From Pseudobdellovibrio sp031428275 (GTDB lineage Bacteria; Bdellovibrionota; Bdellovibrionia; Bdellovibrionales; Bdellovibrionaceae): a stretch of DNA of 64,000 nucleotides. This document shows, piece after piece, positions 1-8,015 of the stretch; positions within the stretch are counted from its first letter, which is position 1; each line of letters begins with the position of its first letter. The notes under the pieces were generated by a model. That model was given only the letters and a program-made list of their open reading frames with translations, made no database searches and was not told the origin of the DNA. The DNA lies in NCBI GenBank assembly GCA_031428275.1, contig JANPPC010000010.1, forward strand, positions 62,001-126,000, given 5' to 3'. A program made the position numbers and the translations under genes.

Positions 1-1032
1 ACCTTGCTCTTTGGGGTCGATTAAAAGTGAGATCGATCCCAGCGTAGACGGGTTTGTAAACCCAATTCCGATTGCAAGTAATGTTTGGGTAATAGCTAAA
101 ACAAAAATTGACTCGGCAATTGCAATTCCCGAAAGGCCCATCGTCATTAAAATCAAACCGAATCGTAAAACTTGCTTTTCACCGTAGCGCGGAATTAATC
201 TTCGAACTAAAAAACCTTGAGTTAAAATCATCATAATACCGACGTACGCAAAGCCAAAACTAACTTCTTTGATGCCCCAATTAAACTTATCTTTAACTAG
301 CAAAATTAACGTCGCTTCCATCGTCGACATCGCAAGTGAAGCCAAAAAGAAAACAAAAATTAATGGTCCCACTGTCGGCATTTGAAAGTACTTTGCAATT
401 TGTGCGAAACGTTTTTTCTTTTCTTGAGGTTCGGTATTTGGGCTTAAAGTCTCTTTCAGATTAAAGTAAGCAAAAATAAAGGTAACTAGGCAAATTCCTG
501 AAACCCAGTAAGAGCTAAAACTCATCTGAAAGTGGGGATTTTTCGACATTGTTTCAGCCCAAGCAGTCAAGCCGCCGCCGATGGCTGGGCCGAACAGAAA
601 ACCTAAACCGAACGCGGCTCCAATTAAAGCCATACCCTTTGATCTTTCTTCAGGCGGCGTAATATCAGATATATATGCCGACGCAGTAGAAATTGAAGCG
701 CCAAAAAAACCCGAAAACATTCGAGCTGCAAAAAGCACCGGTAAGCTGGTTGCTTGGGCGAAAAGTAAGTAGGAAAAAACTTCACCTGCTAAACAAATAA
801 GTAAAATGGGCCGGCGCCCAAACTTATCACTTAATCTTCCCCAAAAAGGCGAGAATAAGAATTGCATCAAAGAATAAACTGAAAGAAGTAGCCCAGTTTC
901 AAAAGCACTTGCACCAAGTTGTTGACCTAAAATCGGAATCACCGGAATAACAATTCCGAAGCCTAGTAGGTAAATAAATACAGTCATGAAAATGACGATT
1001 AAAGGCTTTTTATTTTCTGCAATTTTTTTCAT
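1..1032 (-). CDS. MFS drug-resistance-type transporter (C-terminus cut by window edge)
   Basis: The minus-strand reading frame opens at ATG 1032-1030 and stays open to base 1, giving the first 344 residues. It is rich in hydrophobic helices and begins MKKIAENKKPLIVIFMTVF. The loop after helix 2 carries the MFS motif A (GRLSDKFGRRPI, about residues 64-75), and there is a GFLFGPAIGGG motif around residue 150, as in TetA/multidrug antiporters of the major facilitator superfamily. The expected length is about 400, so roughly 12 helices are likely with the last few outside the window. Substrate cannot be deduced. It is transcribed divergently from the barrel-protein gene at 1088. Confidence 0.85.
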   Translation of the reverse strand, partial: MKKIAENKKPLIVIFMTVFIYLLGFGIVIPVIPILGQQLGASAFETGLLLSVYSLMQFLFSPFWGRLSDKFGRRPILLICLAGEVFSYLLFAQATSLPVLFAARMFSGFFGASISTASAYISDITPPEERSKGMALIGAAFGLGFLFGPAIGGGLTAWAETMSKNPHFQMSFSSYWVSGICLVTFIFAYFNLKETLSPNTEPQEKKKRFAQIAKYFQMPTVGPLIFVFFLASLAMSTMEATLILLVKDKFNWGIKEVSFGFAYVGIMMILTQGFLVRRLIPRYGEKQVLRFGLILMTMGLSGIAIAESIFVLAITQTLLAIGIGFTNPSTLGSISLLIDPKEQG

Positions 1033-1087
1033 AACTCGACCTTTGGGTACTCCCATTTGATTTCAACTCAGCTACACTTAAAAGGCT

Positions 1088-2263
1088 ATGAAAAAATCAA
1101 ATATGCTATTATTTTTGGGTGCGCTTGCAGTAGCCTTGCAATCGAATGCAGGTGAAGTCTTTAGAACCTTCAACGAGGGTCGCTTTGATTCGAATTTTTC
1201 GGTCGACTATTTTAAAACCGAGGCTAACTACTCTTCGAGCGGATCATCAACAAGTTTAGGCGCAAGTAACAGCTACCAAATTTTAGATATCAATATTTTG
1301 GGACGTTATGTGCCGAAGAATGATTTTGGTGTATTTGGAGCATTTAATATCGGAAGCGCTGAATCTTCAAATGCAGTTGCAACTCGAAAAAATTCAACTT
1401 TGAATAACTTCACAATTGGTTCCGACTATTTGCTATATAAAGCAGACATATTAGAAACATACGTTGAAGCGTCTTACGATCATGATTTAGAAAAAATAAA
1501 ATCTGATACCGATTCAGTTATGAATAACGACGGAGCCGGGCATTTAAAAATCAGCGTCACCTCTATTTTAGATTACGGTGGTTTTGTTCCTTATGCTCGT
1601 GGCGGAATAGACTACCGCACAGAAGGATTGTCGACATTATTCACTTACGGCGGTGGATTAGAAATTCGATTTGAAAACGCAATTGTATTAGGTGCCGGGT
1701 TAAACGGTTACCTCACATTAAAAGAAGATTCAAAAACGAATCAAGCATTCGAGCGCGATAATTTAACAGCTCGAGTAAATGCGGGTAGCCAAAAGTTTTA
1801 TGGAATTAATCCAAATAGTCTAGACACTGACTTTTATTTCAAGTACGAAGCGGATCAAGATCTTTCGTTTAAGTTGGGTGGCGGTTTAACGGTGCTTGGC
1901 TCGAATAGCGCTCAAGGTTATCACGTTGGCGCTGCCGTAACTTGGGGTTTCGGCGGAAACCAGTATGGTCGATCATATGATCGGCCTGCGTATCGTGAAA
2001 CTCCTGCTGCACGGCGTTCACCACCAAAACCTAAGCCGCAAACCAGCCCACGTTTTGAAGAAGATACGCGTGATGGCGTTAATCAAGATTACTTTAAATC
2101 AGTTAAGCCAACCAAAGAAGAATACGTAAAGCCAGTTGAAGAAGAGTCTCAAATTATCACGAAACCATTGCCCGGAGCTAAGCAACAGCTTGTTACTCCA
2201 CCCGCATACGAAAAAGATTATAAAATTAAGTTAAAGAAAAAAAAGAAGAAAAAGAAAAACTAA
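1088..2263 (+). CDS. Outer-membrane beta-barrel protein with basic C-terminal tail
   Basis: A 391-residue protein with a Sec signal peptide (MKKSNMLLFLGALAVALQSNA, cleavage near residue 21). Residues about 25-300 alternate polar and hydrophobic/aromatic residues with many Gly, Tyr and Phe, as in bacterial porin-like or OmpA-like barrels. After the barrel comes a Pro/Arg/Lys-rich segment (about 300-380) and a terminal run of lysines (KLKKKKKKKKN). I do not recognise a specific family. Function is unknown; a structural surface protein is the simplest reading. The lysine run is coded by an almost pure A tract, which is odd and could slip. The gene is monocistronic and converges on divIVA. Confidence 0.7.
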   Translation: MKKSNMLLFLGALAVALQSNAGEVFRTFNEGRFDSNFSVDYFKTEANYSSSGSSTSLGASNSYQILDINILGRYVPKNDFGVFGAFNIGSAESSNAVATRKNSTLNNFTIGSDYLLYKADILETYVEASYDHDLEKIKSDTDSVMNNDGAGHLKISVTSILDYGGFVPYARGGIDYRTEGLSTLFTYGGGLEIRFENAIVLGAGLNGYLTLKEDSKTNQAFERDNLTARVNAGSQKFYGINPNSLDTDFYFKYEADQDLSFKLGGGLTVLGSNSAQGYHVGAAVTWGFGGNQYGRSYDRPAYRETPAARRSPPKPKPQTSPRFEEDTRDGVNQDYFKSVKPTKEEYVKPVEEESQIITKPLPGAKQQLVTPPAYEKDYKIKLKKKKKKKKN

Positions 2264-2385
2264 ATTCGAATAGTAATTATCTGACGCCAAAAATAACCGG
2301 AGTATGCCTATACGAGAATTGTGAATCGAGTTCGGCAGTGCGATTTCTTTAATTTCAACTCACAAAACATTTTTAACAAGTTATT
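2264..2385. other. Convergent intergenic gap, nothing recognised
   Basis: The 122-base gap lies between the barrel-protein gene and the end of divIVA. I see no strong hairpin with a T run and no coding frame. Confidence 0.5.
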
Positions 2386-2871
2386 CTACTTCATATCTAT
2401 GTCAGGAATGCGCATTTTTGGCATAAATGCGTCGCCTTGTTCTAGTAATGATAAATGAGCCTGGGTCATTGCTTTCAAGTTTGCTTCGAATTGCATGCGC
2501 ATTCTTTTTAAATCAGCGATTTGCTCGTACGTTTTCTTTAACGAATCTTTCGCATCACGCGTAATCATTTCTGATTTTTGTTGGGCGTCGTTGATAATTA
2601 ATTTTGCCTCACGCTCGGCATCGCCGCGCATGCGATCGGTCATTTGCGATGCGCTTGTAATAGTCTGCTTTAAAACTTGATCGCGATCTTTATATTCTAA
2701 TAAAGACATTTCTTTGTCTTTTAAAGCTTCACGTAGTGAATTACGATCTTGAAGTAGGGCTTCCATTTGCGCAGCAATAACTGTTAAGTAATCAGAAACT
2801 TGATCGGGGTCATAACCCATCATTTTCTTTTCAAAAGTTTTATGCGCGATTTCGGTTGGGTAGTGCTTCAT
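2386..2871 (-). CDS. divIVA: DivIVA-family polar/septal scaffold protein
   Basis: A 161-residue protein whose first 30 residues (PTEIAHKTFEKKMMGYDPDQVSDYL) match the N-terminal membrane-binding DivIVA signature, with the expected 'F....GYD..QV..FL' pattern. It is followed by a long coiled coil (about 30-150) with regular charged heptads. DivIVA proteins form coiled-coil assemblies at curved membranes and recruit partners. A strong Shine-Dalgarno (GGAGG) sits 7 bases before ATG 2871. It lies downstream of maf-yggS-proC on the same strand; yggS/proC next to divIVA is a familiar arrangement in Gram-positives. DivIVA is uncommon in Gram-negatives but known to affect cell shape in Bdellovibrio. 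Confidence 0.9.
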   Translation of the reverse strand: MKHYPTEIAHKTFEKKMMGYDPDQVSDYLTVIAAQMEALLQDRNSLREALKDKEMSLLEYKDRDQVLKQTITSASQMTDRMRGDAEREAKLIINDAQQKSEMITRDAKDSLKKTYEQIADLKRMRMQFEANLKAMTQAHLSLLEQGDAFMPKMRIPDIDMK

Positions 2872-2921
2872 CGATGTTCCTCCGTGAACAAAAATAAATT
2901 AAATACACCTTTAGTATAGGC

Positions 2922-2960
2922 TAAAATTTCCTAGGCTTCTAGATGCCGAGCAAAGCCTAG
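2922..2960 (-). terminator. Candidate terminator after proC
   Basis: An 8-bp inverted repeat, CTAGGCTT at 2931-2938 and AAGCCTAG at 2953-2960, is followed on the minus strand by GAAATTTTAG. It lies between proC and divIVA and may separate the two transcripts. The T run is short, so it may be weak. Confidence 0.4.
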
Positions 2961-2998
2961 ACTTACGAACTCGACTTTTAACCAGTTAAGACTGAAGC

Positions 2999-3865
2999 TT
3001 ATTTTGTCGTGCGTGATATTTCTTGAGCCCGCATATTCGCTTTCTCGAAACTAAGACGTAAAAGACGCTCTAATTCAAGTTCACGCATTGAATTTAAACC
3101 AGCCGCCGTAACACCTTTTTTAGAAGTCACCCGCGACTGAAGTTCTTCAATTTCGATTCCGTCTGATTGCGCAGCTAGCATAGATGCACCTAAAAATGTC
3201 TCGATCGTCATTAAACGCGCTTCGTCGTCAGTAAAGCCGCGCTCGGCTATCCAGTCTTGCCAGTACATCATCATTTCAAAAACAAATCCGGTACCGCTAG
3301 AACACGATATCATAAGTGCATCTAATTTTTCTTCAGTGTCGACTTCAACTACAACACCCAGACTGGTAAATAAATCTTCCATCATGGTTGAAACATAATC
3401 ATCAGTTTCTTGGCACATAAATCCCAAAATTCCGCGACTGATCAGCGAAGGAGTATTTGGCATTAGGCGAACTAATCTACCGTCAGAAACTTGCTTTTCT
3501 AAAATTGAAAATGGAATTCCGGCGGCCAGCGAAATAACAATTTGGTGTTCATTGAAAGCGCCTGCAATGCTTTCTATCGCCGCAGGAAGGTCTTGTGGTT
3601 TCATAGCTAAAATAACAACGTCACATTCTTCTACGACCTGTTCATTTTGTGTTCTGGTTTGCACACCGAAAGACTCTTGCAACTTAATCAATTTGCCGGG
3701 GGTGCGATTCGAAACAATAATTTGCTCGGGGCGAACCGCTTTTGATTGCACCATGCCCTTGATTAAAGCTTGGGTCATATGACCGGCTCCGACGAAACCA
3801 ATTTTCATAGATTTTAATAAAGGGTTTTTAAAAGAGCTTATTTGAGAATTCACGGTGGGCCTCAT
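2999..3865 (-). CDS. proC: Pyrroline-5-carboxylate reductase
   Basis: Catalyses the NAD(P)H-dependent reduction of pyrroline-5-carboxylate to proline in the cytoplasm. The Rossmann nucleotide-binding motif (MKIGFVGAGHMTQALIKG) starts at residue 20. Further marks are ILAMKPQ, the SLAAGI segment, RLMPNTPSLI and the C-terminal TSKKGVTAAGLN motif, all typical of ProC. The long form of 288 residues starts at an ATG that overlaps the yggS stop (ATGA, 3865). A start at the internal Met (3808) would give a 269-residue protein of normal family length, and the first 19 residues look unlike the family, so the true start is uncertain. Confidence 0.93.
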   Translation of the reverse strand: MRPTVNSQISSFKNPLLKSMKIGFVGAGHMTQALIKGMVQSKAVRPEQIIVSNRTPGKLIKLQESFGVQTRTQNEQVVEECDVVILAMKPQDLPAAIESIAGAFNEHQIVISLAAGIPFSILEKQVSDGRLVRLMPNTPSLISRGILGFMCQETDDYVSTMMEDLFTSLGVVVEVDTEEKLDALMISCSSGTGFVFEMMMYWQDWIAERGFTDDEARLMTIETFLGASMLAAQSDGIEIEELQSRVTSKKGVTAAGLNSMRELELERLLRLSFEKANMRAQEISRTTK

Positions 3866-4509
3866 TTCTTAATTCGATCACCAAATAGTATTGTGCCAAC
3901 TCGAATCCAAGTAGCCCCTTCTGCAAGGGCTACTTGATAATCTTGGCTTGTTCCCATAGAAAATTCATGCAAATTCAACTGTTCACCTAATTTTTTTAAT
4001 TCTTTAAAATAAACTCGGTTCTTTTCGGCATCGTTTTCTAGCGGAGGCATAGTCATTAAACCAACAACTTCAATCCCGGCTAAATTTTGAAAAGCGTTCC
4101 ACTGATTCTTTAAATCTTCTTCAGACATGCCTGCTTTTGAAGATTCGCCTGCAAGATTTGTTTGCAAAAAAACTTTTTGAACGTAGTTAACAGCTTGCGC
4201 TTTTTCTGAAATTTTCTGGGCTAGCTCAAGCGAGTCAACCGAATGAATGTATGCAAAATTCTTTTCTAAAAATTTAACTTTATTCTTTTGAAGTGGGCCG
4301 ATTAAATGCCAAGAAATTTCTAAGTCTTTCAGTATCTGGATTTTTTCAAGAGCTTCTTGAACGTAATTTTCAGCAAAATTGCGTTGGCCTGAGGCGTATA
4401 GCGCCCGAATTTTTTCAGCGGGTTGAAGCTTGCTGACCGCTAATAAATTTTGCTTTGGTTTCAGTTGTTTAAGTATTTCATTACGGGCATTAGCTTCTAG
4501 AAATTCCAT
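3862..4509 (-). CDS. YggS/PROSC-family pyridoxal phosphate homeostasis protein
   Basis: A 215-residue alanine-racemase-fold protein that binds PLP and helps control vitamin B6 and amino acid pools; no enzymatic reaction is established for the family. The PLP lysine lies in LLAVSKLQP near the N-terminus. FAENYVQEALEK, WHLIGPLQKNKVK, SVDSLELAQKI, VFLQTNLAGESSKAG and LSMGTSQDYQ-like (EFSMGTSQDYQVAL) motifs follow in family order. It overlaps maf upstream by 13 bases and proC downstream by 4, so the three genes form one translationally coupled operon. Confidence 0.92.
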   Translation of the reverse strand: MEFLEANARNEILKQLKPKQNLLAVSKLQPAEKIRALYASGQRNFAENYVQEALEKIQILKDLEISWHLIGPLQKNKVKFLEKNFAYIHSVDSLELAQKISEKAQAVNYVQKVFLQTNLAGESSKAGMSEEDLKNQWNAFQNLAGIEVVGLMTMPPLENDAEKNRVYFKELKKLGEQLNLHEFSMGTSQDYQVALAEGATWIRVGTILFGDRIKK

Positions 4510-5081
4510 GAATTTAGTTTGAAGAGTTTTTGCAAGGCTTGCAAGGGAAGTCCAACGACGTTATCAAATTCTCCGACAAACTTTTCTACAAACTTTCTTC
4601 CTATCCCTTGAATCGCGTAGGCTCCTGCTTTATCGGCAGGTTCGCCCGACGCGATGTAATCCCAAATTTCTTCATCAGATAGTTTTTTAAAATGAACTTC
4701 GGTTGTCTCGATATGAAACAAAGTAACACCTGTGGCTAGTTCGATTAAGTAAATTGCAGTTTTAACATCATGTTTTTTATCAGACAATTTTTTAAGATAT
4801 TCATAGGCGATTTGATCCGTTTCTGGTTTACCTAAAGCCTCAGATCCAAAGCAAACCATCGTGTCGGCTGATAGGATGATGCCTTCTAGACCTTCGGCTA
4901 GCGCTTTGTCTTTTGCAGCTTCGGCTTTACGTCTTGCGATGTCGATTATTTGGTCGTCAATATTTAGGTTTTTATCAGGAATTTCCGATACATGAACAGG
5001 GAATGAGATAAATTGATAACCTGCGTTTTTTAGAATTTCTGAACGACGTGGAGACTGCGAAGCTAAGATCAGTTGTTTCAT
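4497..5081 (-). CDS. maf: Maf-family nucleotide pyrophosphatase
   Basis: A 194-residue Maf/HAM1-fold protein. The N-terminus LILASQSPRRSEILKNAGY is the diagnostic Maf motif, followed by LSADTMVCFGSEALGKP and SGEPADKAGAYAIQGIGRKFVEKFVGEFDNVVGLPL. The family hydrolyses canonical or modified nucleoside triphosphates (dTTP/UTP or modified pyrimidines) to monophosphates and has been linked to septum inhibition. It leads the maf-yggS-proC operon. Its start is only 30 bases from the start of the divergent tadC gene. Confidence 0.93.
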   Translation of the reverse strand: MKQLILASQSPRRSEILKNAGYQFISFPVHVSEIPDKNLNIDDQIIDIARRKAEAAKDKALAEGLEGIILSADTMVCFGSEALGKPETDQIAYEYLKKLSDKKHDVKTAIYLIELATGVTLFHIETTEVHFKKLSDEEIWDYIASGEPADKAGAYAIQGIGRKFVEKFVGEFDNVVGLPLQALQKLFKLNSWNF

Positions 5082-5111
5082 GACCCATATGTTTACTTGA
5101 AAAGAGGATTC

Positions 5112-6020
5112 ATGGGTAGTGCAGAACTAATGCTTTTTGCGGGATTGATTCTTGCTGGTGCATCCGTGTATCTTTTCGTTTCATCTTTATTGGCAGGAAA
5201 GCCAGGAGCAACCCAGCTTTCTTGGGCTAGCGGAACCGAACCAATCAAATCTAAGAACGGTGTTATTAACTTGTGCCGTCCGCTGGTTCATCAGTTTACC
5301 TTGCAGCACGCGGGTAAAATTAAGTCTGCGAAGTATCGAAAAAAAATTAGACATCTTATCAAAGTCGGCGGTTTAGCATCTGAGCTTAATGAAGACGAAT
5401 TCATTGGCTTACAAATTTTTCTTGGGGTCGCATTTCCAATGTTTTTGGCGATCATGAACTTTTCATTAGACCTTGGCTTTCCGCCATTGTTCGTAATTGG
5501 TTTAGGCTTATTCGGATTCTTAATGCCAGAAATGCACTGCAAAGGAACTAAAAAAAATCGTGAACTAAGTGTGCGCGCAGATCTACCGTTTTTTATTGAT
5601 TTGCTAGCCTTATCAGTCGAGGCAGGTCTTGATTTTTTTGGCGCGATTCAAAAGATCGTAGATAAGGTTGCAACGAATGACTCAGTTCTAGCCGAAGAGT
5701 TCAAAACAGTTTTAAAAGATATTAAAATTGGATCATCAAAATCTGAGGCGTTAAAAGAAATGGGCGCACGACTCGATATGCAAGAAGTAACAAGTTTTAT
5801 TGCTATTCTGATCGATGCTGAAGCTTCAGGTGCAAGTATTTCGCAAGTTTTGAAAGATCAATCTGTACAAATGCGTCAAGAGCGCTTTATGCGAGCTGAA
5901 AAAGCAGGAGCCCGCGCTTCGCAATTAATTTTACTTCCGTTGATGCTATTTATTCTACCGGCAGTTTTTATTATGGTGTTCGGTCCGGTAGCCGTAGGCA
6001 TGATGTATGGGGCTCAATAA
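5112..6020 (+). CDS. TadC-like type II secretion F-domain protein
   Basis: A 302-residue inner-membrane protein of the T2SS F (GspF/TadC) family. ATG 5112 follows AGAGGA at good spacing and is preferred to an upstream ATG at 5073 that falls inside the maf start. There is one helix near residues 5-25, a pair near 110-150 and one at the C-terminus (LILLPLMLFILPAVFIMVFGPVAVGMM). The central T2SF domain includes RADLPFFIDLLALSVEAGLDFFGAIQKI and EASGASISQVLKDQS, which resemble TadC. TadC pairs with TadB to form the platform for Flp pilus assembly. No tadA, tadB, pilin or secretin gene is beside it here. Confidence 0.88.
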   Translation: MGSAELMLFAGLILAGASVYLFVSSLLAGKPGATQLSWASGTEPIKSKNGVINLCRPLVHQFTLQHAGKIKSAKYRKKIRHLIKVGGLASELNEDEFIGLQIFLGVAFPMFLAIMNFSLDLGFPPLFVIGLGLFGFLMPEMHCKGTKKNRELSVRADLPFFIDLLALSVEAGLDFFGAIQKIVDKVATNDSVLAEEFKTVLKDIKIGSSKSEALKEMGARLDMQEVTSFIAILIDAEASGASISQVLKDQSVQMRQERFMRAEKAGARASQLILLPLMLFILPAVFIMVFGPVAVGMMYGAQ

Positions 6021-6373
6021 TGGCTAAACTATACCGAACTAATACCGCCGGGGCAGATCTTATTGTAAGTGAGTTAGAATTTGCCGAAAGCTTTTGGCAA
6101 CGTGGGCGCGGATTACTTGGCCGAAAAAGCCTAAAGGCTGGTCATGCATTATGGATCAAACCTTGTAATAATATTCATACGCTGTTTATGAAGTTTACTA
6201 TCGACTGCATCTTCGTCGACAAACAAATGCAAATTAAGCAAATCGTTTCTAATGTGCGACCGTTTCGTTTTGTGGGTCCGTATTGGAAGGCATCTTCTGT
6301 CATCGAAGCCCCTGCCGGTTTTGCTGAAAAAAATAAGCTCAGTATCGGAGATCATCTTTATGTGGTCAGTTAG
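6020..6373 (+). CDS. DUF192 family protein
   Basis: A 117-residue protein that matches DUF192 over its whole length: LELAESFWQRGRGLLGR-like start (FAESFWQRGRGLLGRKSL), the WIKPCNNIHTLFMKFTIDCIFVD block, and the closing VIEAPAGFAEKNKLSIGD. The family's biochemical role is unknown; members often lie next to Tad or type II secretion genes, as here. No signal peptide is seen. Its ATG overlaps the tadC stop by one base (TAATG), so it is coupled to tadC. Confidence 0.9.
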   Translation: MAKLYRTNTAGADLIVSELEFAESFWQRGRGLLGRKSLKAGHALWIKPCNNIHTLFMKFTIDCIFVDKQMQIKQIVSNVRPFRFVGPYWKASSVIEAPAGFAEKNKLSIGDHLYVVS

Positions 6374-8015
6374 AATACTTTCCGGCGCACAGGCCGGTCA
6401 AATTTACGATCTTAAGCTGGGCAAAAATGTTTTCGGTCGCGGCGGAAATAGCCAGATGAAGGTTCAATCTTTAGGGATATCTAAAGAGCACTGTGAAATT
6501 CACGTATATAAAGATAAAATGATGATCGTTGATTTGAAATCAAGTAACGGCACTTTTGTTAACGGCGTAAAGATTCAAAATTCGCTTATTCGCGTTGGCG
6601 ACAAGGTGAGCTTATTTGATATTATTCTAGATATTATACCGACTCCCGATATTCGGCCGAAGAATAATTTAGTCGTGGCTCGAACCTCAGAACCCGGTTC
6701 AGAGCGTGTGAATAATTACCCGATCATCAACAATATTTCATTGCCAGAAATCCCGGCGCAGAATTCATATCAGGGTAATGCGGCCATGCAGATGAATGCG
6801 TATAGCTCGGCGCAGAGTCAGCCGTTCTTACAGGCTACGCCGCCCATTTTGCAAGAAACATTTCAGCAGAAAGCTGAAGACTACATTGAAAATGTGGTTA
6901 TGCCTGTAATCTACAAGCTAGGTATACTGTTTTCGTTTAAACAGGTTTTATTAGGTTTCGTAATTTGTTTTATTTTTGGTGTTACGTTACTTTCGATGAT
7001 TCCGTTGTCGACAATCACTAAAGAAGCTAATTTTCAAGAAGCTTCGAAGCGTGCACGATCCGTGGCGCGAGCCTTAGCGAAATTAAACGAACAATCTTTA
7101 CTTTCAGGACAGTTAGGAAATTTAAACACGCAAGAGGCGCTTAAAGAAGAAGGCGTTAAAGAGGCCTTTATAATTCAGCAATCTGATGGAGCTATCGTTG
7201 CACCTTCTGAAAAAGCAGGTCGTGAAGTATCAAGTTCTTTCTTACTTAGAGCCCGTAAAGAATCTCGTGCAACCTTTGAAAAGGTTGATTCAAATACGAT
7301 TGGAGCCAGTCATCCGCTGGGTGTTTATGACCCAGTTTCGGGTGAACCGACTGTCAAGTACCATGCGGTTGTCATGTATGATGTAAGTTCGTTAAATCTT
7401 AATGACGGACGCGTCATCAGCCTGTTTATGCAGACTTTGATTATTTCGTCGTTGCTGGGTCTGTTATTGTATTTCCTATTTTCGCGAATGATCGAATTTC
7501 CGATTCGTAGTTTAAATAAACAAATTGATCAAGCTTTACTAGAAAAGTCTGATCGAACCGAAGTTCCTTTCGACTATCCTGTTTTTCAAAAACTAGTTTC
7601 AAATGTTAACACTTTGTTAAACCGGGCTTGGAATAATTCAGATAGTGAAAAACCTAATCAGCCGCAGCAGAATCGCGACTTAGAATATACTAATTTGGTT
7701 GAGATCATTTCGCATCCGGCTTTAGTTGTTGCTTTAAATAATCGAATCATTGCTTGCAACTCGCAGTTTGAGCTGTTGGCGCAAACAAGTAAAGAAGCAA
7801 CAGTTAATCAGTTCGTGCAAGTTTTAACTGATACAGCCTTAGTTCAAAATATCGAATCTCTAATCGTGCGCGCGAAGCAATCGCCGTATGAAAAACACAC
7901 GGATCAGATTCCGTTTTCACAGTTCGAATGTAAGATTTCATGCCAAGCATTCTTAAACCCATTGGGTGAGGCCGAGTATTTCGTGATGACCCTTATTCCA
8001 ACGGAGCCTAATTAA
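6360..8015 (+). CDS. FHA-domain membrane sensor-like protein
   Basis: A 551-residue protein. Residues about 20-95 are a canonical FHA domain (FGRGGNS, SKEHCEI, SSNGTFVNG), a phosphothreonine-binding module. A Pro/Gln-rich linker leads to TM1 (about 197-217), an extracytoplasmic region of about 140 residues that looks sensor-like, TM2 (about 357-377), a HAMP-like stretch (FSRMIEFPIRSLNKQIDQAL) and a C-terminal PAS-like region (440-550). There is no kinase or effector domain. The start ATG 6360 overlaps the DUF192 gene by 14 bases; an upstream in-frame ATG inside that gene is rejected. It may read an external or membrane signal and pass it to phosphorylated partners. Confidence 0.82.
   Translation: MWSVRILSGAQAGQIYDLKLGKNVFGRGGNSQMKVQSLGISKEHCEIHVYKDKMMIVDLKSSNGTFVNGVKIQNSLIRVGDKVSLFDIILDIIPTPDIRPKNNLVVARTSEPGSERVNNYPIINNISLPEIPAQNSYQGNAAMQMNAYSSAQSQPFLQATPPILQETFQQKAEDYIENVVMPVIYKLGILFSFKQVLLGFVICFIFGVTLLSMIPLSTITKEANFQEASKRARSVARALAKLNEQSLLSGQLGNLNTQEALKEEGVKEAFIIQQSDGAIVAPSEKAGREVSSSFLLRARKESRATFEKVDSNTIGASHPLGVYDPVSGEPTVKYHAVVMYDVSSLNLNDGRVISLFMQTLIISSLLGLLLYFLFSRMIEFPIRSLNKQIDQALLEKSDRTEVPFDYPVFQKLVSNVNTLLNRAWNNSDSEKPNQPQQNRDLEYTNLVEIISHPALVVALNNRIIACNSQFELLAQTSKEATVNQFVQVLTDTALVQNIESLIVRAKQSPYEKHTDQIPFSQFECKISCQAFLNPLGEAEYFVMTLIPTEPN

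Noticed and set aside
5073..5111. Upstream ATG giving a longer TadC
   Set aside because: It lies within the maf start on the other strand and has no Shine-Dalgarno; ATG 5112 has AGAGGA at the right distance.
6252..6359. Longer start for the first FHA protein
   Set aside because: The extra 36 residues come from the DUF192 reading frame region and bear no relation to an FHA N-terminus; ATG 6360 starts the domain cleanly.
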